From a virus, in IMG/VR virus record IMGVR_UViG_3300023215_002850, positions 1-23,466 of that record: DNA of 23,466 nt; one strand, 5' to 3'. This document shows positions 7,425 to 16,800 of the stretch, in pieces. The translations under genes were made by a program, and so were the position numbers. Every line of letters starts with the position of its first letter. Positions within the stretch are counted from its first letter, which is position 1. Under the pieces are notes generated by a model. That model saw only the letters and a program-made list of their open reading frames with translations. It had not been told where the DNA came from and ran no database searches.

Positions 7425-10388
7425 GTGCCATTAATAGAACACGATATGGCTAGGGCGTTGGCAGACATGATGGGAGCTTTAGATCCCGGGGCCGCTTTCG
7501 AAGTCTTTGAAAGTAAAGAGCAATTTAATAAGGCAATGCTGCTGAACGCTGTAAGGACTAATATTGTTTCCCTTTACGCGGGGGTTCTAACGCGGAGCAA
7601 GGAGGAAATAAGTGAAATTGCGCGGAGGAAAGAGCAAAAGTTTATATTCATTGACCAGTTTAAAAAAATAGTTACAGAGGTAGATCAGGCTATTATAGAT
7701 AGCGCTCGTATTACAAGAGATGTGGCTTTTCAGGTTACTCGCCGCACAACCAGAACGAAAGCGCGTAGTGAGTTACTAAGAAAAGGACGTAGTGCTTTCG
7801 CTGGGCAAAGGGAAGCCTTTGATGTAAGCGCGGGCAATTTAGCTCTTCGAAGAGAGGATATGGCTAACCCTATTATCATTGCACAAAGTCGGGCGCTGTC
7901 GGCTTTAATTGCCGAGATAAATCAAAAAGGTGGAGCAGGAGGGGTCAATTTACAGGAGTTAAAGACAGGACTGATGGATCCTTTGCGTGGTGGAAATATT
8001 ATGGAAGTCGTAGGGGCGCTGCGTGAACGTTTAGCGTTGCCTCCAAAAGAAGCCGGAGGTCTTGCGGATCAGGCTGTTCGTACGCGAGCCGAAAATATGG
8101 CTCGTAATTTAGAAGCGGCTTGGGGTAAAGCTGGTCAGGTTCTTGACCAGCAACAAAAGGCTCTTCTTGATGAACATAGAATTAATATAGTACGAGAGGA
8201 AATCCTAAAAGCGGAAAGAGATATTCAAAACCAAAAAAATGAATACTTAAGTGGCCTAAAAATTCAACAAGTTAAAGAAGAGGTACGCTTAAAGAAGCAA
8301 TTAAGTGCACTCACAATGCAAGGTAAAGATCCGCGCACCACTCGAGGCATGACGCTATTGGAACAACAATCCTTCAGGTCAAATCTGGAAAGACAAAAAA
8401 TTGTTGCTCAACAAGAGTCTGAGAAGACACAATTAGATTTAGACCTCCGAGCTAAAAAGGCAGCAATAGAAGCTACTTTTTTGCTCAATAAGAGTACGTT
8501 GAGCCTTGTGGGCTCTAATGTGAAACTATTTGATCAGCTTGAGAAACTCAATCGACATCTTGGTGGAACACCCACTACTACGGACGGTGGTACAGCTACT
8601 ACTACGGACGGTGGTACAGCTAAAACGACACCACCACGTCTTGTGAGCGATCCTGCCAAGCGGCAGTCAGGGTTCATGTCGCCGTGGATCGGTGGTGACC
8701 GGGGCTCCGCCCCGTGGTCAAAAGGACAGCCCGGGCCCTCATTTGCTCCAATACTACCAAAGGGCGATGTGTCAGTAGCCGAAAGGAAGGCGATGATGCC
8801 GCCGCGCACCGGCGCACAGGTCGCCGCCGATGACAAGCAACTCGCTGCGGCTCGAGCGGCATTTGCCGAAGGCCGGGGTCTCGCCAAAGGCGATAAGCGT
8901 AAGCTGGGGACCTTCATAGGGCCGACACCGGGGATGATGAAATTGTGGGAGGAGAGCAAGAGGTTCGAGGGAAAGGACCCGACGATCGAGAGGTTGTCTC
9001 CTGTGCTGATCAAAACGGAGAGTATGGCGGAAAAGCGAGAGAAGATAGAAAGCAACATAGCTAAAATAATAGAAAAGATCGTAACTTACCGAAAAAAAGG
9101 CCTTAATTTCTTAAAGAATGACAAATCCGAAGCCGAAGGTTTAACTGACGAATTAGAAGAGCAAATAAAACAATTTAAGAGGCTCGAGAAGGAACAAAAA
9201 AAGGCTAGACGCATAAGGGCAAAAGGGGGATTGGGTATTTTTGATGATGAAGCTGCTCAAGACGTAAAGTTGCTCGGCCGTAAAATAGGCGGCAAAGGTT
9301 TTGGGGAAGGTTGGGGTGGAGGTATGCAAAAGGTTAAGGAGGACTCGGAGACCATATTTAATTTGCTAGGAGAGCGCTTACCTGTTCAGTTGAGAGATGG
9401 TTTGGTCACGGCTATGGAAGCTGGTTTGGATGGAGCTCAGAATATCGGTGATGCCATGAGAGCTATGGCCGTTGATGTGTTGAAAATGATTCGCCGCGCT
9501 TTTTTACAGAGGATGGTCAGTAATGTTGTAGGGGCTCTTCCCGCGGGTCCGACGGACACATCGGAGCAAATTGGAGGATTAATTCGCGCTCAAGCAGGAC
9601 TCTTTGTTCCCGGGAGTGGAAGTGGCGATAAGGTTCCCATTATGGCGGAACCCAAAGAATATGTGTTGAATAAAAACGCGGTGGCGGCCTTGGGCGGTGA
9701 ACGGGCTTTAGATAACCTTAACTTTAATGTGGCTCCTCGTTTTGGGGGACGCATGGCTTTAAACGAAGATCCCTTGAGCAGTAGGATGAGTGGCCTTTAT
9801 TATGCCACTGGTAGTCCAGAGTTGGATGAATTATTGCAGAAAATGAGAGAAAAAGAGGAAGAACGCAAAGCTAAAAAAGCAGAAAAAAGAGCTCTTTGGA
9901 CCAGCTTTGCTACCATGCTTGCTAGCGCAGCCGTATTTAAGGGAATGGATGTGGCAGGCAAAAAGTGGAAAACACACAAACAACTCAAGGCGAGCGAACA
10001 TATCTATGGGCCCGGGGGTCCGGGATCGGCCGCAGGTCCACCTATTCCGTCCACACTGCGCGCGGATACGGGCGAGTGGCCTAAGCAAATGGGGGGCGGC
10101 GTAGTTAGACGCTATGGTCTTGGTGGAGGTTACCAAGCGGGAGGTGCTGTGCGAGGCCTTTCAGGGCCATCTTCTAATACAAACAACATTAGTATCAATA
10201 TCTCTACTGGGTCGAACAATGAAACAGGTAGGAACGCCACCGCTCAGCAAGGTGGACAAGATATAGACTCTGATAACGGTAGTACTTCCAAAGAATTTGC
10301 GCGAAGAATATCAGATGCAGTCAAGCGTGTTATTGTTGAGGAGCAACGAGTCGGTGGAAGTTTGAGTCCCGGAGCTAGGAGAAGGTAA
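7425..10388 (+). CDS. Tail tape measure protein, C-terminal part
   Basis: The frame from the GTG at 7425 gives 987 residues, but it is open back to 7284 and has no ribosome site, so it is best read as the continuation of the tape measure after a -1 shift at the poly-G run. The first half is long charged helix (coiled-coil-like, for example EEVRLKKQLSALTMQ). A Thr/Gly linker with a duplicated TTTDGGTA follows, then a Pro/Gly-rich GC-rich segment. Two features are typical of tape measure C-termini: the motif FVPGSGSGDKVPIMAEPKEY with VLNKNAVAALGG after it, and the final helix EFARRISDAVKRVIVEEQR ending the protein with a Gly/Arg tail. A short helix at residues about 800-850 is strongly charged (KMREKEEERKAKKAEKR). 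The stop overlaps the next start (TAATG). Confidence 0.9.
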   Translation: MPLIEHDMARALADMMGALDPGAAFEVFESKEQFNKAMLLNAVRTNIVSLYAGVLTRSKEEISEIARRKEQKFIFIDQFKKIVTEVDQAIIDSARITRDVAFQVTRRTTRTKARSELLRKGRSAFAGQREAFDVSAGNLALRREDMANPIIIAQSRALSALIAEINQKGGAGGVNLQELKTGLMDPLRGGNIMEVVGALRERLALPPKEAGGLADQAVRTRAENMARNLEAAWGKAGQVLDQQQKALLDEHRINIVREEILKAERDIQNQKNEYLSGLKIQQVKEEVRLKKQLSALTMQGKDPRTTRGMTLLEQQSFRSNLERQKIVAQQESEKTQLDLDLRAKKAAIEATFLLNKSTLSLVGSNVKLFDQLEKLNRHLGGTPTTTDGGTATTTDGGTAKTTPPRLVSDPAKRQSGFMSPWIGGDRGSAPWSKGQPGPSFAPILPKGDVSVAERKAMMPPRTGAQVAADDKQLAAARAAFAEGRGLAKGDKRKLGTFIGPTPGMMKLWEESKRFEGKDPTIERLSPVLIKTESMAEKREKIESNIAKIIEKIVTYRKKGLNFLKNDKSEAEGLTDELEEQIKQFKRLEKEQKKARRIRAKGGLGIFDDEAAQDVKLLGRKIGGKGFGEGWGGGMQKVKEDSETIFNLLGERLPVQLRDGLVTAMEAGLDGAQNIGDAMRAMAVDVLKMIRRAFLQRMVSNVVGALPAGPTDTSEQIGGLIRAQAGLFVPGSGSGDKVPIMAEPKEYVLNKNAVAALGGERALDNLNFNVAPRFGGRMALNEDPLSSRMSGLYYATGSPELDELLQKMREKEEERKAKKAEKRALWTSFATMLASAAVFKGMDVAGKKWKTHKQLKASEHIYGPGGPGSAAGPPIPSTLRADTGEWPKQMGGGVVRRYGLGGGYQAGGAVRGLSGPSSNTNNISINISTGSNNETGRNATAQQGGQDIDSDNGSTSKEFARRISDAVKRVIVEEQRVGGSLSPGARRR
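8574..8621 (+). repeat. Two perfect 24-bp tandem repeats
   Basis: The 24-base unit starting ACTACTACGGACGGTGGTAC occurs at 8574-8597 and 8598-8621 without a mismatch. It encodes two copies of a Thr/Asp/Gly linker (TTTDGGTA). The repeat sits immediately before the GC-rich segment, so it may mark a junction or simply be a slippage-prone linker. Confidence 0.9.
8641..9000 (+). other. GC-rich island inside the tape measure gene
   Basis: By hand count these 360 bases are about 62% G+C, with two 60-base lines at 68-70%, against about 42% just upstream (8461-8520) and 27% just downstream (9061-9120). The frame stays open throughout. The encoded residues are Pro/Gly/Ala/Arg-rich and look like a disordered linker. 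The composition suggests a recently acquired insertion; strong amino-acid bias could contribute. Confidence 0.75.
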
Positions 10389-11362
10389 TGGCAAAAAACG
10401 CAGTACCAAGTTATGAACAACAATTTTTCGTAAACGGTACGGGCTTGTCTGGTATTCGGGATATTAGTGCAGGTTATACTGTGCCAGAAGAAAGGGTAGA
10501 CGCCTTAGGGGCTGGGTTTGTGCGAAACATTTATGCTGGTCCTCTACAGGGCACCATGTCTTTTGCTAGAGATATTTTGTATGATGACCCTATTTTAAGA
10601 TTTACGGGAGAGTCTCCACTTTCAGGTACTTTAATATATGACACTGAGTTAGACGGAGGAGGGGAGAAGGTATTAGGCTTTAATACAGGTTATTTGACAG
10701 ATTATAGGGTGAACTGCAGTGTTGGAGATGTGCCTACCGTAGATTGTTCTTTTGTTAGTTTTGGGCGGTTTGGAAGCGGTATTAGGGGAGGGGATTTAGA
10801 CTGTTCTGGACAAGCCCCTTATTCTGCTGTTGATTTTCAAAAAGAATATTTTGCATTTGCTAATCAAGGGTCTATCGAATGTGGTTTGAATCAGTCTGGA
10901 ACAAATAGGGTTACACAGGCTGCACAAAGCTACGCAATTCAAAGAGACCCTGTTTATGATCTTTCCCAGAAAACTGCGTCCGATTTAACAGGAGGTGCTG
11001 GCTTTGTGCCAGCTGAGGTGCTTACACATTACCCTATAGAAGTAAGAACAAATTTTACAGTAGAAGTTGACGATTTCGAAACGGCCAATATTATGGATAC
11101 AATACGAAGTGGTCATTATGAAGCAATCGACTTAAAAATCCACAGAAGTGAGGGCCTAGGATACCCCGGGATTATAAAAGATCAGGTGCTTGATCCACTG
11201 AAAGATGACAGCTCAAACAATTTAAATGACAATGGATACAGAACGTTATATAATTTTAGAAGCGTAACGGGGCAACTGGTTTCGGAAAGCATCAATACAT
11301 CCATTGATGGTGTGTTGAGTGTAAATCTAGGATTCGTAGACTTTTTAAATAAGGAACTTTAA
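10388..11362 (+). CDS. Tail-tube-like minor tail protein
   Basis: This 324-residue protein begins one base inside the stop of the tape measure, with a good ribosome site (GGAGAAGG). It is beta-rich. The first half reads FVNGTGLSGIRDISAGYTV, then RFTGESPLSGTLIYD (71-85), GYLTDYRVNCSVGDVPTVDC (101-120) and SFVSFGRFG, and the second half repeats a similar beta layout (RTNFTVEVDDFETANI onward, and SESINTSIDGVLSVNLGF near the end). That two-domain beta design resembles tail-tube or distal-tail proteins. The gene at 13213-13845 shares the pattern TGE-x-PL-x-G followed by GY(L/I), so the two are paralogues. A role in the tube-to-tip junction is likely from position after the tape measure; I cannot assign an exact name. 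Confidence 0.75.
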   Translation: MAKNAVPSYEQQFFVNGTGLSGIRDISAGYTVPEERVDALGAGFVRNIYAGPLQGTMSFARDILYDDPILRFTGESPLSGTLIYDTELDGGGEKVLGFNTGYLTDYRVNCSVGDVPTVDCSFVSFGRFGSGIRGGDLDCSGQAPYSAVDFQKEYFAFANQGSIECGLNQSGTNRVTQAAQSYAIQRDPVYDLSQKTASDLTGGAGFVPAEVLTHYPIEVRTNFTVEVDDFETANIMDTIRSGHYEAIDLKIHRSEGLGYPGIIKDQVLDPLKDDSSNNLNDNGYRTLYNFRSVTGQLVSESINTSIDGVLSVNLGFVDFLNKEL

Positions 11363-11363
11363 T

Positions 11364-13064
11364 ATGGGACAAATTGGTAGTTATACTGAGATGAGCGCCG
11401 CACCTGCGGTGGATGATTTGCTTTTTATAGCAGATGCGAGCAACAGCAATCAGATCATGAAGATTCAAACGGACACGCTTCATAGCGCGCCCGTATTTAA
11501 AGGAGGAGCCGCAGGGGGAAACTTGTCTCTGGCCGATGGGGATGGGGACATTGGCATAACGCTTGAGGACGGTGGCAATGTAGGCATAGGCAATACAAGC
11601 CCTGCTTCCAAATTGGATATTAAGACAACGGTTTCCCCTACGGCCGCCTCACAAGCTCTCCTGAGGCTATATGGTACCGCTAGTGATAGTTATCCTTATA
11701 TGGAGTTTCGTAACGATGTTCAACGGTTTCAGATTTATGGTGCTCATGGTGGGCTCAATAATGCTTTCACAATATACGATCAAACTAAGACAGCTCATCG
11801 TTTGAGCATTTTAATGGATGGTAAAACGGGGATATCCAATATTGCTCCTTCTGACCTTTTGACTGTGGGTGATGCGACCGCTGGGACTACGCCTAGTTTT
11901 CGTCTTATGGGGGGCACGCATAGTTCAGGTCCTGTCATAGGTCCTTATAGTGTCTATCTTTATTCTGATGGTACTAATGGTCCCGGAATCGCATCTTCTG
12001 ACGTTCTGCACATAATGAGAAATGTGTCAAGCCCTAGCCGAAAGACTTATTTTTATTATGATAATGGAGGTACTTATAAATCCCCTTTGGTAGTACTTGC
12101 AAATGGAGCCACTCGACGAGTAGGGATCGGAATTGAGAGTCCGGATACCAATCTTCATGTAGAAGGTACGGGCACAATGGTTAAGATTAATGCTACGAGC
12201 GGTGACTCAAGCTTTCAGTTGTCAGATTGTTTTTTTATTAATGAGGCGGCGGCAGGTACCTATTTACAAATCAAGGACACTAATAATACTCCAAATCAAG
12301 CCAAAGGTATTGTTATCAGCAAAGGCACGGGGTATATCAACATAGGCTCTAGTTGGCAAGACTCTACTACCCCAGATTTTCTTTATCCTTTGGCTATTGG
12401 TAATTTGCATGACCAAAGCAGTGACTCGAGAGCAACCAAGACAACCGCAGCTTATATTGCCTCGAGTAGCGCAAGCGGCGTGCGGTTGGCGTTGGTGGCT
12501 AATGCTGCCAATAACGATACCGCGGCGATTGGCTATGCTTCTGCTAATCAATTTAATTGGCTAGCTGGTTCTTTTGAAGATACTTCTGTAGAATATTTTG
12601 GCATTACAACATTAGGGGGCACAGCTATCACCGCTCCAGATAATACTGTTTTTTATAGTACTTTAGAAACTAATACTGTTTATATAAATGGGGCTACATC
12701 AGGAAACGCCAAAGGTGGCGTTAATGCGAGCAACACTCCAGCCGCATTTGGTACCGCGGTTGGTACGGGGAGCGCAATCAATGGATCAGGCCAATACAAC
12801 GTATCTGCTATTACTAGGCCGTCTACAAATGTTGCCCAGATTACTTTTGTGAATGACTTAGCTGCTACGGGCGATGCAAGTACTTACACAGTTGTAGCTA
12901 CTGGTTGGGATTCAGGAAACAGTCAGGTATTGTTTGGAGAGGCGACTAGTAAAGCTACGGGAAGTTGCCAGATTACATTTCGTTCAGCAGGTACAACGCC
13001 CGATTTATATGCAACTACGGTTACATGGACATGGGCCATATATGGCGCAAAGCATAAAGCTTAA
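11364..13064 (+). CDS. Tail fibre-like protein with VGIG repeats
   Basis: This 566-residue protein starts at an ATG 8 bases after AAGGA. It opens like many trimeric phage fibres (YTEMSAAPAVDDLLFIADAS). Three copies of the fibre motif 'G-N-V-G-I-G...SP...L-x-V' appear near residues 71-82 (VGIGNTSPASKLDI), 155-170 (TGISNIAPSDLLTV) and 250-265 (VGIGIESPDTNLHV), as found in shafts that precede chaperone or receptor-binding tips. The C-terminus is Ser/Thr/Ala-rich beta (ASTYTVVATGWDSGNSQVLF, then TVTWTWAIYGAKHKA), probably the exposed head. No intramolecular chaperone (peptidase S74) domain is visible. It is inserted between two paralogous tube-like genes, which is typical of cargo fibre genes exchanged between phages. 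Receptor binding is inferred. Confidence 0.75.
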   Translation: MGQIGSYTEMSAAPAVDDLLFIADASNSNQIMKIQTDTLHSAPVFKGGAAGGNLSLADGDGDIGITLEDGGNVGIGNTSPASKLDIKTTVSPTAASQALLRLYGTASDSYPYMEFRNDVQRFQIYGAHGGLNNAFTIYDQTKTAHRLSILMDGKTGISNIAPSDLLTVGDATAGTTPSFRLMGGTHSSGPVIGPYSVYLYSDGTNGPGIASSDVLHIMRNVSSPSRKTYFYYDNGGTYKSPLVVLANGATRRVGIGIESPDTNLHVEGTGTMVKINATSGDSSFQLSDCFFINEAAAGTYLQIKDTNNTPNQAKGIVISKGTGYINIGSSWQDSTTPDFLYPLAIGNLHDQSSDSRATKTTAAYIASSSASGVRLALVANAANNDTAAIGYASANQFNWLAGSFEDTSVEYFGITTLGGTAITAPDNTVFYSTLETNTVYINGATSGNAKGGVNASNTPAAFGTAVGTGSAINGSGQYNVSAITRPSTNVAQITFVNDLAATGDASTYTVVATGWDSGNSQVLFGEATSKATGSCQITFRSAGTTPDLYATTVTWTWAIYGAKHKA

Positions 13065-13066
13065 GA

Positions 13067-13198
13067 ATGGCTAAATTCATAAAATATGAAAAAGCATTAC
13101 TGGAAATTGAAGGCAAAAGCATTTTTGCCGAGGAGGCCACTTTAGGCGTTGAAGCTTCTGTTACTCCTGTCGAAAATATTACAGGCAGTGGACATTAG
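13067..13198 (+). pseudogene. 5' fragment of a frame-broken tail-tube-like gene
   Basis: An ATG at 13067 opens a 43-codon frame beginning MAKFIKYEKALLEIEGKSIF and ending ...ENITGSGH at a TAG (13196-13198). The next entry continues in the -1 frame, and the frame upstream of its TTG start reads on as LDFTHY just before TGALHPF. Adding one base around 13190 would join both into one protein of about 259 residues. There is no slippery heptamer or homopolymer here, so a sequencing or real one-base deletion is more likely than programmed shifting. It begins 2 bases after the stop of the fibre gene. Confidence 0.7.
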
Positions 13199-13212
13199 AC
13201 TTTACTCATTAT

Positions 13213-13845
13213 TTGACGGGGGCACTTCATCCTTTCCTTGACCCTCTGACTGCTGTAGAATGGACAGGTGAACCATTGCGGGGTAATTTAGGTGGAATTG
13301 AATTTAGTAGCGGATATATCAAGAGTCTTTCTTTTTCGGTAAGTCCTTTTCAGCCTATTGCGGTACAATCTTCCTTGGATATTTATGGAGAACTAAGCGT
13401 AGAGGTATCGGGTAAAAGCGATAGCGCGATGAGAGGGACCCGGGAGGAGGCTCGTGCAATTGGACATGGTGCTCGTACATATGCGGCTGGTACTGATATA
13501 GGCATCAATAACAAGTTAGGATTTAGTTATTCTGTAACGACAGAGCGTAACCCTGTGGTTCCAATTGGAAGCGGCCTTCCAATCAGGGTAACAAAGGAAG
13601 ACGTAAGAATCAGCGTGAATGTTGAAGGGGAAGATTTGGGGGATGTGTTAACCACGACAGGCTATGAGGCTACCTTAGATATTTACATTCACGATGTATA
13701 CGCGGACGCAGGTGCTACAGCTATTGGTCGTTTTGGGTGCACTGGGCAAGCCTTTTCTCAAAGCGTTTCGGTAGGAACCAATGGTTATATGAGAGGCTCA
13801 ATTGGTATATCTCAAGTATATTTAACAGGTAAAAGAACGGTATGA
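13213..13845 (+). CDS. Tail-tube-like minor tail protein, main part of frame-broken gene
   Basis: The frame given starts at a TTG with no ribosome site and is almost surely the continuation of the fragment at 13067. Its 210 residues are beta-rich. The segment VEWTGEPLRGNLGGIEFSSG (15-34) followed by YIKSLSFSVSPFQPIAVQ and IYGEL parallels the protein at 10388 (FTGESPLSGTL, then TGYLTDYRVNCSVGDVPTVD and FGRFG), so the two genes are paralogues. The second half (NNKLGFSYSVTTERNPVVPI, then VTKEDVRISVNVEGEDLGDV) is a second beta domain ending SQSVSVGTNGYMRGSIGISQ. A function in the tail tube end or tip is likely. Its stop overlaps the next gene by 4 bases. Confidence 0.75.
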   Translation: MTGALHPFLDPLTAVEWTGEPLRGNLGGIEFSSGYIKSLSFSVSPFQPIAVQSSLDIYGELSVEVSGKSDSAMRGTREEARAIGHGARTYAAGTDIGINNKLGFSYSVTTERNPVVPIGSGLPIRVTKEDVRISVNVEGEDLGDVLTTTGYEATLDIYIHDVYADAGATAIGRFGCTGQAFSQSVSVGTNGYMRGSIGISQVYLTGKRTV

Positions 13846-16800
13846 TTTTAAATTCTGGAGTAACTACTATTCAAGGCATAGACCCCTTTGCCGTTGGGAC
13901 CACTTATGAGAAAAATGATATTGTTTATTTTAGTGGTTATAATGTAGGCGCAACTCAAACCACATGTACAGAAGCTCAATCAGGTCATTATTATTATACT
14001 GGCAATACAAGTCAAGTTGCTGCGGCTTCCAATACTCCTATTGCTACGACCTCCAACTGGACGCAAGATTTTTATTTTGAGCCATCTTATGGGGCGTCAG
14101 TGAATTATAATACGAGCTACTATGGAATAAAATATGGTGATGGCTACTTTAACTTTCTCAATCGAAGTGAAAATGCTTTAAAGGCAACGTTTGATGTTTC
14201 ATTTGAAAAGCGCACAGATAAGGAGACTAAGGCATTACTGCATTTTTTAGACGATTCATTTAATAGAGGGGAGCGTCCAAGCGGGGGATACACCGGCATA
14301 AAATGGACACCGTTTAACCCATATAATATGGAGGCAAGATTTTTTGTAGAAAGTTTTGATCACCAGTACGACTCTCCAGATGTCAATACTGTATCCACTT
14401 CTTTTTTCAACGAAACTAAAACCTTAACAGACTGGCAAGCTTTTGCAATTCCGTGGAGCGCTACGCGCCAAGAGTATAATCCAACCGGGGCAGCTTATTA
14501 TCAGCATGATGCCGTCTTTTTTGAATCAACAAACGCCGCCGACTCCATCACAATGACGCCCCTACAATCTGGATGGTATTATTTCACAGGAGAGGCGCCA
14601 ACAACAGGAATAAGCTCTGATAATTATAATAGCCCCACTGGAGGGGGAACGCTTTGGACCAAGGATAGTTTTTATTTTGATGTGGGAGCCGGGTTAAATG
14701 TCCAACAAAATCCTCGTTTTACAAAACCTCAACTCCAAAACGAGTTTTATATTAGAATGAAGGATGGGTTGAATAAAAATCTGTTGACTTTTTCCCTTCA
14801 GCTGACAGGACGAACAGATACGGAGGCTAAGGCCATTATTCATTTTTTGGAACATCATAGAGGCACTGATTTGATTAGGTTTACATTGCCAGCTCCTTAT
14901 AATTTTTCCAACAAGGTTTTTATTTGTCAGAGATGGAATCATTCATTAAAATTTAAAGACAATAATGATATAACAGTAGAATTTCTAGAGTTTCCTATAG
15001 ATTACCTAAAAGCAGAGGATGAGTTTAACACTTTAATTACTGTGGTTAACCAGCCTGTGTTGGGAAGTGTCGGAGCGGCTTCCACTAAGGAAAGGCCAGA
15101 GAATAGCGAGTTTGTATCGAACACGGGTTTATCCACCTACGTTGCAACGGGATTTTCCATGCGGACAGGGTTTTATTTGACTAACAGCGGTCGATACTCC
15201 ATTGAAACGCGGATAGAGCGTAATGATGCTTTTAAGGCTTTTGAATTTCCTAGTGGAATAAACAAACCCATACCGATTCCTCCCGGCAAAAATGCTTTTA
15301 TTCCGTTTTATTTTAATGGGATTATGGATAATATTTCCGGGCCGCAGGCAACAACCGGACCTTTTTCCGACGGAACTTACACCACATCTCTTTCTATTAC
15401 TAGTATCAGCGAGGGAGATGGGGTGGCAGATATTAGCGGGCCAATTACGCTGGGCATAACTGGATATGTAACGGGACTTGGAGCCGGGAATCCGTTTAGA
15501 GGGATTGTAGATGATAACCCGGGGAACCCCGAGAAATTTTTAATAAAAACAGGACTGTATGATACAAGCTCAGGCTACCCGAGGAATTTTTTAATATGGC
15601 GCGTGCCTGAAAGCGGCTACTATACGACCCGATACAATATACAAAACTCAGAAGATAACAGTAACTGGACTGGCGTTGATTATGATAATGTAAATTATCG
15701 TTATATTACTGATACCTATGGGACCGATACCGTAGAGACTAATTTGTACACTGGAGCAATGGTGCCTCCCAGCCTTATCACAGAGGCAGGAGATGGCGCA
15801 CCTTTAAAGGATCCGCTAAATACGGGAGTACGCCAACCAAGTTCTTATATGCACACTGGTTTTCTTGGGTTTAATAAAGATTACTATTATAGAATGCGAG
15901 CAGAGCTTGAAGGTGTGGCGGGAAGCGTAGGGCATAATTCCATGTGGGTGTATGGTAGCGGAACCAATGACCTCAACCAAATAGTGTCTGAAGACGTCGA
16001 AACAGGGTTAACTGCGGGATCTGTTACTTATACACAGGATCGCATTAAAATTCCTACCGGGCCAAAACAGCCCTTGGTGATATATTTGGATAATGGCGAA
16101 ACAAATGTTAATCTTAGCGGCAAATTTGATCAGGCGCTTATAGGCAGAAATATGGTTGAGCAAACCCTTGTGTCGCCGGGGTATTATGTAGACACCAAAG
16201 ACCCAGAAACCGGAATATATGGTGAGAATTTTACAGGCGTTCAATATATAGTACGAAGCAATCATCTTATTGGTGCCACTACAACAACCCAAGATATGAG
16301 CGTGACCCTAAGTAGTACTTTGGCAGATGCAGCGACCACTATGTCGATGAACCCTGTGACCACTCTTCTTGAAAACGGGGATATTGTTTATTTTGGAAAC
16401 GATACTTTCACGTTAAGCGCTGATGCTAGCGCGGGAGATATATCTGTTGCCGGGACCGCCGTGGTAGTCTCTACGTTAGCCGTCGGAACCGTGGGTACTT
16501 GTAATACTAATTTAGGTGCTATTGAAAATGGTTATCAGCTTATTACTGGGGTGGTGCAACCAGCGGACGCGGGGCCAAGTAACCCTAATACCCTAAAGCC
16601 TTTGGCAGAAACTCCCACTCTTCTCATCATGAAAGAGGGTTCTGCTATTGCGGGTAAAGGAGGAGGCGGGGGCAATGCGGGCTTTACTTTTGTTACTACC
16701 GAGAAAGTAAACACTCTTGATGCGAACAAGCCTGAGCTGCAATATATTGTAGGCAAATCTATAGATCCCTCAGAAGGCAAAAAAGGAGGCGACGCTGTTC

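Noticed and set aside
8534-9058. Minus-strand open frame of 174 codons
   Set aside because: It overlaps the GC-rich tape-measure island and is an effect of high G+C with few stops; the plus-strand frame joins smoothly to tape-measure sequence on both sides.
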